Shown piece after piece: positions 1-6,603 of a DNA stretch of 36,541 nucleotides (position 1 is the first letter of the stretch; every line of letters starts with the position of its first letter). This DNA is from Butyrivibrio sp. (lineage in GTDB: Bacteria > Bacillota_A > Clostridia > Lachnospirales > Lachnospiraceae): positions 1 through 36,541 of the forward strand of contig NZ_JAILQF010000321.1 of NCBI RefSeq assembly GCF_024699075.1, written 5' to 3'. Below the pieces are notes generated by a model that searched no databases, had not been told where the DNA came from, and worked only from the letters and a program-made list of their open reading frames with translations. The position numbers and the translations under genes were made by a program.

Positions 1-35
1 TCGCAAACGCTTCGCTTTTTGCTCGTTATAAAATC

Positions 36-127
36 ACTGCTGACGCAGTTCTACGGGTACGGGGCTTATAACCCCGCACCCGAAATCAAGATATTCCCAC
101 CACCTAAAGGTGATGGGTTATCTTGAT
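36..127. other. Three tandem stem-loops
   Basis: Three hairpins follow one another closely. ACTGC 36-40 pairs with GCAGT 45-49. CGGGT/CGGGG 54-64 pairs with CCCCG/ACCCG 72-82 around a 7-nt loop. A long imperfect stem runs from 85-105 to 108-127 and is followed by a T-rich stretch. The last one could be the terminator of a gene left of the window; the group could also be the 3' part of a structured RNA. Bases 1-35 and 128-230 show nothing else recognisable. Confidence 0.5.
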
Positions 128-230
128 CATTTTATATATAACTGATACCTGTAAGTGAAAGTTCTAAAATTTCTTTTATGGTTACTTATATCAGTAAATA
201 TAACCGATAAATACCAAAGGAGCATATCAT

Positions 231-590
231 ATGTATAAAGATTTTGAAAAATGGCTAAATAATGTAATAGAAAAAGGGCTTCCTGTAGGTCAGGGACTTT
301 GCTTTAATATTTATGAAGATGGCAATTGTTCATGGTCGATTGAACTTGTAATAGCTTCTTCTTTTGATCCTGAAGATGATGACTGGGCATCTGAAGCTGT
401 ATTTTGCTCAGATTCTGCATTCTCATGGAAGCAGGTGGCTGAATGGGACGATGTCCTCGAAGATGCTATTCAGATTCTGCTTAAGTATCTTGATGAAGGT
501 AAATATGCTGATGATCTAAAGAACAGATATGCAGGAATATCGACCGGTTTTGTAGATGGAGACCTGGAACATCTTTATATAAAAGAATAA
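231..590 (+). CDS. Small acidic protein of unknown function
   Basis: A 119-residue protein, not recognised. The start ATG has AAAGGAG placed about eight bases upstream, so the start is well supported. It is strongly acidic with several Trp residues (an EDDDW stretch around residue 50, further W in the middle), no signal peptide, no membrane segment and no Cys-rich metal motif. Size and acidity resemble immunity or SMI1-like proteins, but no motif proves that and no toxin gene is adjacent in the window. It stands alone, followed by the ohrR promoter. Confidence 0.75.
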   Translation: MYKDFEKWLNNVIEKGLPVGQGLCFNIYEDGNCSWSIELVIASSFDPEDDDWASEAVFCSDSAFSWKQVAEWDDVLEDAIQILLKYLDEGKYADDLKNRYAGISTGFVDGDLEHLYIKE

Positions 591-605
591 AAAATAAAAT
601 GGGTA

Positions 606-634
606 TTGACAAAACATTTTAATTGGGTTAAATT
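606..634 (+). promoter_or_regulatory. Promoter of the ohrR-like gene
   Basis: A consensus -35 TTGACA (606-611) is followed by a TAAATT-like -10 at 629-634 with 17 bases between. The region is rich in AATT/TTAA half-sites, as expected for an autoregulated MarR/OhrR operator, but no perfect palindrome is visible. Confidence 0.45.
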
Positions 635-671
635 GATTGTATAAAATCTAATAGTGCTAAAGGAGTTGTAT

Positions 672-1154
672 ATGAATAACGCACTAAAGAAAAAAACAAT
701 AAATGACCCATCTTGCTCAATACTTTTAGATAATCAGCTGTGCTTTCCGCTTTATGTATGTGCTAAAGAGTTTATCAACAGTTATACACCATTTCTTTCA
801 GAAGTTGATCTAACCTACACACAATACGTGACCATGATGGTTTTGTGGGAAGAAAAAGAAGTCGTAACAAGACATCTTAAAGAACGTCTTTTCCTCGACA
901 GTGGTACACTTACACCCGTTCTTAAGAAGCTTGAAGAAAAGGGCCTTATCACCAAGGAAAGGTCTAAAGAAGATGCAAGAGATCTGATCGTCACGATCAC
1001 TAAAAAGGGCGAAGAATTAAAGGATAAAGCTTCAAAAATTCCATCACAGATGACTACATGTATGCCTGATTTCAAGCATAAAAAGGAGCTTAAGATTATC
1101 CTGGACGAGATGATGGAACAGTTCGAATCAAAAAGAAATGATAAAAAGAAATAA
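672..1154 (+). CDS. ohrR: OhrR-type MarR family regulator (organic peroxide sensor)
   Basis: A winged-helix MarR-family repressor of 160 residues. The segment LLDNQLCFPLY (19-28) matches the OhrR signature, and Cys24 corresponds to the Cys that is oxidised by organic hydroperoxides and releases DNA. The recognition helix and wing region (LDSGTLTPVLKKLEEKGL followed by a D-R pair) are typical of OhrR. ATG 672 is chosen because AAAGGAG lies directly upstream; an in-frame GTG at 654 has no ribosome site. It precedes a bacterioferritin-like gene and a glutaredoxin gene, so it probably controls a small redox regulon and itself. No ohr peroxidase gene is seen in the window. The family is clear; the exact inducer is inferred. 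Confidence 0.85.
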   Translation: MNNALKKKTINDPSCSILLDNQLCFPLYVCAKEFINSYTPFLSEVDLTYTQYVTMMVLWEEKEVVTRHLKERLFLDSGTLTPVLKKLEEKGLITKERSKEDARDLIVTITKKGEELKDKASKIPSQMTTCMPDFKHKKELKIILDEMMEQFESKRNDKKK

Positions 1155-1187
1155 TAATCAATTTTAAATCAAAGGAGGAACTTAATT

Positions 1188-1643
1188 ATGGCAAATGAAA
1201 ACATTATCAAAGGACTTCAGCTTATCGTTACAGACCTTGCACAGCAGGCAGATGGCCATGCTATTCAGTCTAAGATATTCGGTTCACAGGGTTTTTCAAA
1301 GCTTGCTGACAAGTATGCAGAGCATGCCACAGAAGAACGTGGATATGTAGATCAGTGCATTGATCGTATTCTTGATCTTGGCGGAGATGTAAAAAACGAA
1401 GCCAAAAAGGAAGCTCCTACCTATACGGATCCTGTTGAATGGCTTAAATATGATCTTCAGGTATCAATTGATGGTTTAAATAGTCTCAAGACACTTATAG
1501 AATGTGCTAAGGATGATCTTACAACATTTGATATTCTTAAGGACTATTATAAAGATGAGGAAGAAGATATGTACTGGGCTCAGCAGCAGCTTGAACTCAT
1601 CGAGAAGATTGGTCTTCAGAACTGGCTTATACATCAGATTTAA
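1188..1643 (+). CDS. Bacterioferritin-like protein with degenerate iron site
   Basis: A 151-residue four-helix ferritin-like protein whose ends align to bacterioferritin (start like the Bfr first helix, C-terminus LIEKIGLQNWLIHQI matching the Bfr tail). By alignment with E. coli Bfr, two of six diiron ligands remain (Glu50, Glu124), while His54 becomes Tyr53, Glu94 becomes Ser93, His130 becomes Asp127 and Glu18 becomes Leu17. The haem-ligating Met52 position is Arg51. It therefore probably does not work as a normal ferroxidase or haem bacterioferritin. A GGAGG site precedes ATG 1188, 33 bases after the OhrR-type regulator, suggesting co-transcription. A role in stress protection, DNA binding or an alternative metal site is possible. 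Confidence 0.75.
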   Translation: MANENIIKGLQLIVTDLAQQADGHAIQSKIFGSQGFSKLADKYAEHATEERGYVDQCIDRILDLGGDVKNEAKKEAPTYTDPVEWLKYDLQVSIDGLNSLKTLIECAKDDLTTFDILKDYYKDEEEDMYWAQQQLELIEKIGLQNWLIHQI

Positions 1644-1683
1644 TGATTTATATGTGATTTTTATTGAAAAAGAAATTTAATAT

Positions 1684-1797
1684 TTTAAATGTAATTTCTT
1701 GCAGGAAGTGAATATTAATGCTTAAAATATTATTTTTTGCAGGAAGTGAACTTTAATGCTTTAAATGTAATTGTTCATTGGAAATGAGGTCAGATAT
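1684..1797 (+). repeat. 38-bp tandem repeat, three degenerate copies
   Basis: Units at 1684-1721, 1722-1759 and 1760-1797 share the order TTTAAATGTAATT, then TTGCAGGAAGTGAA, then TTAATGC. The third copy is more diverged and supplies the GAGGT ribosome site and the ATG of the glutaredoxin gene. Copies 1 and 2 each carry an AGGAAG plus ATG arrangement that would start only very short peptides. The repeat looks like duplication of a translation initiation region. Confidence 0.75.
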
Positions 1798-2107
1798 GGT
1801 TAAAATATACGGAATGCCTACATGTCCATATTGTGATTATGTTAAAGAACAGATTGTTGGTAAAGAAGACCAGTTTCAATATATAGATATTGGTAGTCAT
1901 ATCAGATATATGGGGGAATTTACCCGTATACGTGATAATAGCCCTGTTTTTGACAAATGTAAGGAAACAGGGGATGTGGGAATCCCATGTTTCGTACTTG
2001 AAGATGGTACTATTTCTATAGATCCTGCTGACGTAGGACTTATTGAATACGGATCTCCTTCAGCATGTTCTATTGATGATCATAAGTCAGGACGTAAGGG
2101 CTGCTAA
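1796..2107 (+). CDS. Glutaredoxin-like protein with CPYC active site
   Basis: A 103-residue thioredoxin-fold protein. The active site TCPYC places the redox Cys pair at residues 10 and 13 directly after the first strand (VKIYGMP), the classical glutaredoxin arrangement. VGIPCF contains the expected cis-Pro. It carries extra Cys residues, including one directly after the cis-Pro and one as the last residue (GRKGC). ATG 1796 has GAGGT five bases upstream; an upstream TTG at 1778 is in frame but unsupported. It likely reduces disulfides or glutathione-type mixed disulfides, in line with the neighbouring OhrR-type regulator. A terminator hairpin follows at 2147-2200. Confidence 0.85.
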   Translation: MVKIYGMPTCPYCDYVKEQIVGKEDQFQYIDIGSHIRYMGEFTRIRDNSPVFDKCKETGDVGIPCFVLEDGTISIDPADVGLIEYGSPSACSIDDHKSGRKGC

Positions 2108-2146
2108 TAATTTCGCAATATAAAATATGTTTTAAAATAATTGATT

Positions 2147-2200
2147 AAAAGGTGCCACTAAAGCCAGGTTCAAGGATCTGACTTTTGATGACACCTTTTA
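2147..2200 (+). terminator. Rho-independent terminator after the glutaredoxin gene
   Basis: AAAAGGTG (2147-2154) pairs with CACCTTTT (2192-2199), extended inward by further partial pairing and an inner CAG/CTG stem. The T-rich end supports termination on the plus strand. Confidence 0.7.
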
Positions 2201-2403
2201 TTCTTTGATCAGTAAATATTTATTTTTACATTAAGTTAAAAAATAGAGTATCATATATATATAATCTTTTCCGAATTTCCGATTAAAATTATAGATCACG
2301 AAACACACAGTAACTGTGCGTTTTTGTAATCTACGTTCAAGAAGACATTTATTTTTATCATACAACTTAATTCTTAAGCCGCTATATTCTGGAGAGGACA
2401 AAC

Positions 2404-3009
2404 ATGACTAAAGACCAAATCAAAAAGCAACTGGAAGAAATGATAGCTCACGCTGTATACCAGGCTATCAGTGATCCTATAAATGCTGACGCCTGGACTG
2501 CTTTCAGGACTTGTCTTCAGGATGCAGATTCACAGCTATCATCAATGGATAAGCCCAAGCCCAAAGCAGCGCCTAAAGTAGATCAACTTTCTGCACGTAT
2601 GTTCTGTATTTGTGTCAAGGTTGCAGCAATAGACAAAGACCATAGAAGCTCTCTTTATCCAAATGATATGCAGGACATAATAAGCAGATCCTTTAAACTT
2701 GTTCAAGAATATTGTAAAGAAAAAGAAGGTCGTGATCTTAACTGGTGCAAGCTTAGTTTTTCTACAGGTCATGGAGATCTTATGATCATGTCCAATGGAA
2801 CAGATAAATGGAATGAACTTACATTCGGTGCATGGGCTTCAAAGCTGCAGAAATTCTGCATCACCAACAATAAGCCGGTTGAAAGCATGTATTTCTATGT
2901 AAGATTTGCCCCTGATGAAAAATTTGATACTGATAAAAGCCCTGATGCTTTGAATAAATTCATGGCTATTGAAACAGGATTTGATAAATGGCTTGAAGAA
3001 AAAAAATAA
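2404..3009 (+). CDS. Hypothetical protein, 201 residues
   Basis: Not recognised. A charged helical N-terminus (1-50) is joined by a Lys/Pro-rich linker (KPKPKAAPK, about 51-60) to a mixed alpha/beta domain (about 60-200) with several aromatic residues. There is no signal peptide or membrane segment, so it is probably cytoplasmic. The start is supported by GGAGAGG just upstream of ATG 2404. It has a roughly 300-base upstream region with an AT-rich TATAAT at 2260-2265 and a small CACAGT/ACTGTG palindrome near 2306-2318, and it ends in a strong hairpin, so it seems to be a single-gene unit. Confidence 0.8.
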   Translation: MTKDQIKKQLEEMIAHAVYQAISDPINADAWTAFRTCLQDADSQLSSMDKPKPKAAPKVDQLSARMFCICVKVAAIDKDHRSSLYPNDMQDIISRSFKLVQEYCKEKEGRDLNWCKLSFSTGHGDLMIMSNGTDKWNELTFGAWASKLQKFCITNNKPVESMYFYVRFAPDEKFDTDKSPDALNKFMAIETGFDKWLEEKK

Positions 3010-3046
3010 TAAAAACTATTCTTCCATTTTATCCGCATCCTCCATA

Positions 3047-3080
3047 AATAAGGCGTCCCATTTAAAAGGGACGCCTTATT
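3047..3080. terminator. Bidirectional terminator between convergent genes
   Basis: A perfect 13-bp stem, AATAAGGCGTCCC (3047-3059) with GGGACGCCTTATT (3068-3080), sits between the 201-aa gene on plus and the helicase gene on minus. T-rich bases flank both sides. Confidence 0.8.
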
Positions 3081-3140
3081 TCAATATTAGCATATTACAG
3101 GATATAATTTCGACATGTTTAGGAGTACAGGGATGTACTT

Positions 3141-5213
3141 CTATGTTGTCTGAATAAGTGGTGTCATTTTTCCCTCTGAAAGCAGTGTTATACGGCGTGT
3201 TGCTCTGGACATTGCTGTATATAATCTATGCTTTGAAAGTATGTCATCCGGATATCTTTGAGCATCCGCATCCGGAATTATCACACTATCAAACTCAAGT
3301 CCTGCTGCATGCGCAAGCTCTATAAGAATTACACCTTCTTTGGGAAGCTTCTTATCACCTGTGATAACTTCAGGTGCATCATTTTCAAGTATATCTTTAA
3401 TATAGTTAAGACTCTTTTTGTTCTGACATACTACTGCGCACAGGCCTTCGCTATCAGTGTTTTGTATGATGGTCTCACGCAAAGCTTTAATATACTCCTC
3501 AGCTTTTAAAGCCCTTACAACTGGCTCTGTTCCTTCTCTTTGTACACTCTGAGTGTTTATTCTTACTTCTTCAGGAAGTAGAGATGTAAATAAGGCTGTA
3601 ATCTCAGGCGATGATCTGTAGCTTGTAAGAAGAGATATAGTATCTGTACTCTTTCTATCTGTAGAGAACAGATCTTCAAGTTCCTTGAATGTAACTGTTC
3701 CCGGGCGGATTGCCTGGAATTCATCGCCAAGGAGCATGAATTTAGCTCTGGGAAAATATTTTTTAAGTACCATCATCTGTGCTTTAGTATAGTTCTGTAC
3801 TTCATCGACCATACAATAACGCGCGTTACGATCGCACATGCCGGTGAGTGACATTTTAAGATAGAACCATTCTATTGCAGAAGGATTGTGGCCTATAAGA
3901 CGTTTGGAAATTGCATTGTAATTAAGCCATCCACAATTTCTTATTGTCTTTAATGCTCCGCCATAATCATTTTCAAGCTGATTCTCCGCTGCTTTTTCTT
4001 CTCCCTGCTGCTTTTCATGATTATCCCTTTTTCTTCCTCTAAATACCTGTCTTGCCTTTGCTTCAAGTTCTGTAGCTGCCACCTGCATGAGACGAACTCC
4101 AACAGGAATTGTCTCTGCATACTTTTCAACTACTGCCTGAACTTCTCTGGCAGATAATATCAGTTCATCCTTTTGATATACAGGCAGAAAATCTCCGTCA
4201 TCAGGGGCAAGAAGTGAAAGCATATCATCAATGGCTTCAAGATCCTTTGCATCTGTTGCTGCCGGATTCTTATCTGCCATAGGTATGCTGCAGGAATCCA
4301 TAAACTCCTGCCAGGTAAGTGTATTAGGATTAGACTCACCAAGGTCAGGAAGTACGCTATCAATATATTCACGAAAAACAGGATTTAAGGTTATCATATA
4401 TACCTGATCAGGGCGAAGGTTCTCTCTTTGTTTATAAAAAAGATAAGCAATTCTCTGAAGTAGTACTGATGTCTTACCTGATCCAGCTATTCCTGATACA
4501 AGCAGAGCAGGAACATCGGGATGTCTTATTACTGCATTCTGCTCTTTCTGTATAGTAGCGCTTATAGACTGCATCTTATCAGAACGCTGTCTTGAAAGGG
4601 ATCTTAGAAGAAGTGGATCTTCTATTGCTACCTGTGTATCAAAATATGAATTGAGTTTGTCCTTATCAAGATCAAACTGGCGTCTTAATTGGAGATCTAC
4701 ATCAATTCTGTTTCCATTTACTTCATAAAATGTATGTCCATTTTCCTGATTGTAATAAACTTCGGCTATAGGGCTTCTCCAGTCAACAACAATAGGCGTT
4801 GCCCCGTTTTCAGACATTTCAACATTACCAATATAATAACTTTCAGGCTCTTCTGAAGGATCAAACTGAAGTGTTATCTTGGCAAAATAAGGTGCCTTTA
4901 ATAATGACTCAATGCGGGCCTTTTTATTGCGAAGCGCCTCACTTTGAACATTATAAGTGTCGATGTATCTGTTCCATACTTCAAGCTCACCATAGGTCTC
5001 TGCCTTAGTTTCATCATCAGCAAAATCAAGTCTGATATTATCTCTTATGTCATTTTTTTCTTCAGTAGCCTGATTATCAAGATTTCTTATATCATCCTCA
5101 AGCGCTGCATTCATCTTAAGGAGCTTTTCATATGTAGTTGTTAAGTGTTCCTGTTCCTGTTTTAAAATCTTTTCTTCCAATATTTGTACCTCAATTTCAA
5201 ATGCTTTACTCAT
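3141..5213 (-). CDS. HelD-like superfamily 1 helicase/ATPase
   Basis: A 690-residue UvrD/Rep-type motor protein of the HelD family, which binds RNA polymerase and recycles stalled complexes. A long N-terminal coiled coil (1-100, many Glu/Lys/Gln) is followed by the HelD-characteristic segment VVDWRSPIAEVYY (near 145). Walker A is GIAGSGKTS near 240, a VDEVQNYT motif lies near 470 and LLGDEFQAIRPG near 495. The C-terminal motifs include YTAMSRA. Length is usual for the family. The ATG at 5213 has no convincing ribosome site and lies about 20 bases beyond the terminator of the upstream Nudix gene. It may be leaderless or start slightly further in. HelD identity is likely; the RNA polymerase role is family knowledge. 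Confidence 0.85.
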   Translation of the reverse strand: MSKAFEIEVQILEEKILKQEQEHLTTTYEKLLKMNAALEDDIRNLDNQATEEKNDIRDNIRLDFADDETKAETYGELEVWNRYIDTYNVQSEALRNKKARIESLLKAPYFAKITLQFDPSEEPESYYIGNVEMSENGATPIVVDWRSPIAEVYYNQENGHTFYEVNGNRIDVDLQLRRQFDLDKDKLNSYFDTQVAIEDPLLLRSLSRQRSDKMQSISATIQKEQNAVIRHPDVPALLVSGIAGSGKTSVLLQRIAYLFYKQRENLRPDQVYMITLNPVFREYIDSVLPDLGESNPNTLTWQEFMDSCSIPMADKNPAATDAKDLEAIDDMLSLLAPDDGDFLPVYQKDELILSAREVQAVVEKYAETIPVGVRLMQVAATELEAKARQVFRGRKRDNHEKQQGEEKAAENQLENDYGGALKTIRNCGWLNYNAISKRLIGHNPSAIEWFYLKMSLTGMCDRNARYCMVDEVQNYTKAQMMVLKKYFPRAKFMLLGDEFQAIRPGTVTFKELEDLFSTDRKSTDTISLLTSYRSSPEITALFTSLLPEEVRINTQSVQREGTEPVVRALKAEEYIKALRETIIQNTDSEGLCAVVCQNKKSLNYIKDILENDAPEVITGDKKLPKEGVILIELAHAAGLEFDSVIIPDADAQRYPDDILSKHRLYTAMSRATRRITLLSEGKMTPLIQTT

Positions 5214-5234
5214 TATACACAGAAATGTTCTGTT

Positions 5235-5276
5235 ATAAAAAGCCTTAGCCCCTCATAATATAATCGGAGCTAAGGC
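5235..5276 (-). terminator. Terminator of the Nudix gene
   Basis: On the minus strand GCCTTAGC (5276-5269) pairs with GCTAAGGC (5249-5242), extended by inner CC/GG pairs, and is followed by TTTTTA. It lies between the Nudix stop codon and the helicase start. Confidence 0.8.
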
Positions 5277-5306
5277 AGATAATGATAACCTCTTCTTTGG
5301 TATTAC

Positions 5307-5825
5307 TCACTTTTTAAGCCTTTTATATCTGTTCCACGCTATGATAGCACCGGCAAATTTAAAATCGCCTCTATCCATCATCATATCTACTTCATCTATA
5401 GTAAAGAGCTTATGCTCGATAACTTCGAGCGGTTCCAGATTTCTATTTTCTTTTTTATGACAATTGGCAACATAAAGATGAACCAGCTCATCTGAATAGC
5501 CCGGTGATGGATAGATATCTCCCAAGAATAAAATATCATCCGCTATATAACCTGTCTCTTCATAAAGCTCACGTATTGCAGCTTCTTTAGGAGTATCACC
5601 TTCATCTATTGCTCCGCCAGGGAACTCAAGATCCCAGTCTTTTATCGGGTATCTGTATTGCCTTAATACGCAAACCTTATCTCCATCAATGATTGGAAGT
5701 ATATGAACTCCTGCCTTCATTGAAACATAAGAATATGGACCAGTCTTTCCATTTCTTTCAAGATGGTCCATATGAATCTTAAAACGCCCTATTTCTGTTG
5801 TCTCTGAATCTATTACTTTGTACAT
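5307..5825 (-). CDS. Nudix hydrolase, ADP-ribose pyrophosphatase type
   Basis: A 172-residue cytoplasmic hydrolase of nucleoside diphosphate derivatives. The full Nudix box is visible (GGAIDEGDTPKEAAIREL followed by YEETGY, about residues 69-92), with the catalytic REL..EE glutamates that bind magnesium. The preceding region with VLRQYRYPIKDWDLEFPGG is typical of the NudF/ADP-ribose pyrophosphatase subfamily, and a downstream SPGYSDE motif agrees. Likely role: turning over ADP-ribose to AMP and ribose-5-phosphate. It follows the clamp-motif protein gene on the same strand with a palindromic repeat between them, and its own terminator follows. Confidence 0.88.
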   Translation of the reverse strand: MYKVIDSETTEIGRFKIHMDHLERNGKTGPYSYVSMKAGVHILPIIDGDKVCVLRQYRYPIKDWDLEFPGGAIDEGDTPKEAAIRELYEETGYIADDILFLGDIYPSPGYSDELVHLYVANCHKKENRNLEPLEVIEHKLFTIDEVDMMMDRGDFKFAGAIIAWNRYKRLKK

Positions 5826-5853
5826 TCCAGCACCACTATCAATTATTATTATC

Positions 5854-5892
5854 TGATGTCAAAAGATTCTTTTGACGCCTACATCATTATGC
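5854..5892. repeat. Dispersed palindromic repeat, copy A
   Basis: A near-perfect inverted repeat GATGTCAAAAG...CTTTTGACGCC is followed by TACATCATTAT. The same stem and the same right flank recur at 9877-9915 and 10555-10593, all in the same orientation. It lies between the Nudix gene and the gene before it. Confidence 0.75.
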
Positions 5893-5897
5893 TGATT

Positions 5898-6392
5898 TCA
5901 CGACATCATGTCAAATAGTGATACCTGCTCAAAAGGAGAATTTTCATCAAACATCATGTCATCTGCCTCTTCATCTGTGTGACTTTCCGCTGTATTCTTA
6001 TCGTCATACTCTGACTTGGGTTCTTCATTTTGATAATAATTACTTGAAGCTTTTTCTACATCTTCTGCTTCATTTTCAGAATCTGATATCATTCCATATG
6101 CATGATCATCTGAAAGTGCAGATTCTTTTGCAGATTCTTCTGGTTCAGAATAATCCAGATCCTGCATGCGATCTGCTTCCCTATTATCAATGCTGTTATT
6201 AACAGCTAATGACCCTGTTTTTACCATTTTAACACCCCATGAATTATGGTAACCAAGTTCTGTTAACATATTGCGAACTTTATTAATTGAAGAAGTGCCT
6301 ATATCATCAAGATCAACATATAATATTCCGTTAGTATCATGTGCGAAAAAACCTTTAGAACTAAGGATTTCTATTACCTGATTTTTGTCCAT
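5898..6392 (-). CDS. Unknown protein with acidic linker and C-terminal clamp-like motif
   Basis: A 164-residue protein with no recognised family. An N-terminal globular part (about 1-60, MDKNQVIEILSSKGFF...) is followed by a long acidic, low-complexity, probably disordered linker rich in Glu, Asp and Ser (about 65-150). The extreme C-terminus reads EQVSLFDMMS. QVSLF fits the QxxLF-type peptide by which many bacterial replication and repair proteins bind the DNA polymerase III beta clamp. ATG 6392 is chosen because AAGGAGGAG lies just upstream; the reading frame continues further 5' without a ribosome site. Clamp binding is an inference from the motif and its terminal position. Confidence 0.7.
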   Translation of the reverse strand: MDKNQVIEILSSKGFFAHDTNGILYVDLDDIGTSSINKVRNMLTELGYHNSWGVKMVKTGSLAVNNSIDNREADRMQDLDYSEPEESAKESALSDDHAYGMISDSENEAEDVEKASSNYYQNEEPKSEYDDKNTAESHTDEEADDMMFDENSPFEQVSLFDMMS

Positions 6393-6603
6393 GGTCTCCT
6401 CCTTGTAAAGTGGCAATAAGGCTGTAAACAGAGCCTTTAATGCCATGTCTCCCAACATTCTCACTTCTTATATTCTATCACTTTTTAATCTTTGCTGATA
6501 ATTAATCTGAATTATAAATCTTGTTTGACCGATATATATCTAAGATATGCACATGTAACCATTAGCCTATTGCAAACTTTATATGAAACTTGTGGAGATA
6601 TAG

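Noticed and set aside
1684..1797. Possible CRISPR array from the 38-bp repetition
   Set aside because: Units are directly abutting, degenerate and without unique spacers; no cas genes are present.
4799..5144. Overlapping plus-strand frames inside the helicase gene
   Set aside because: They lack ribosome sites and are antisense shadows of the well-supported HelD-like frame.
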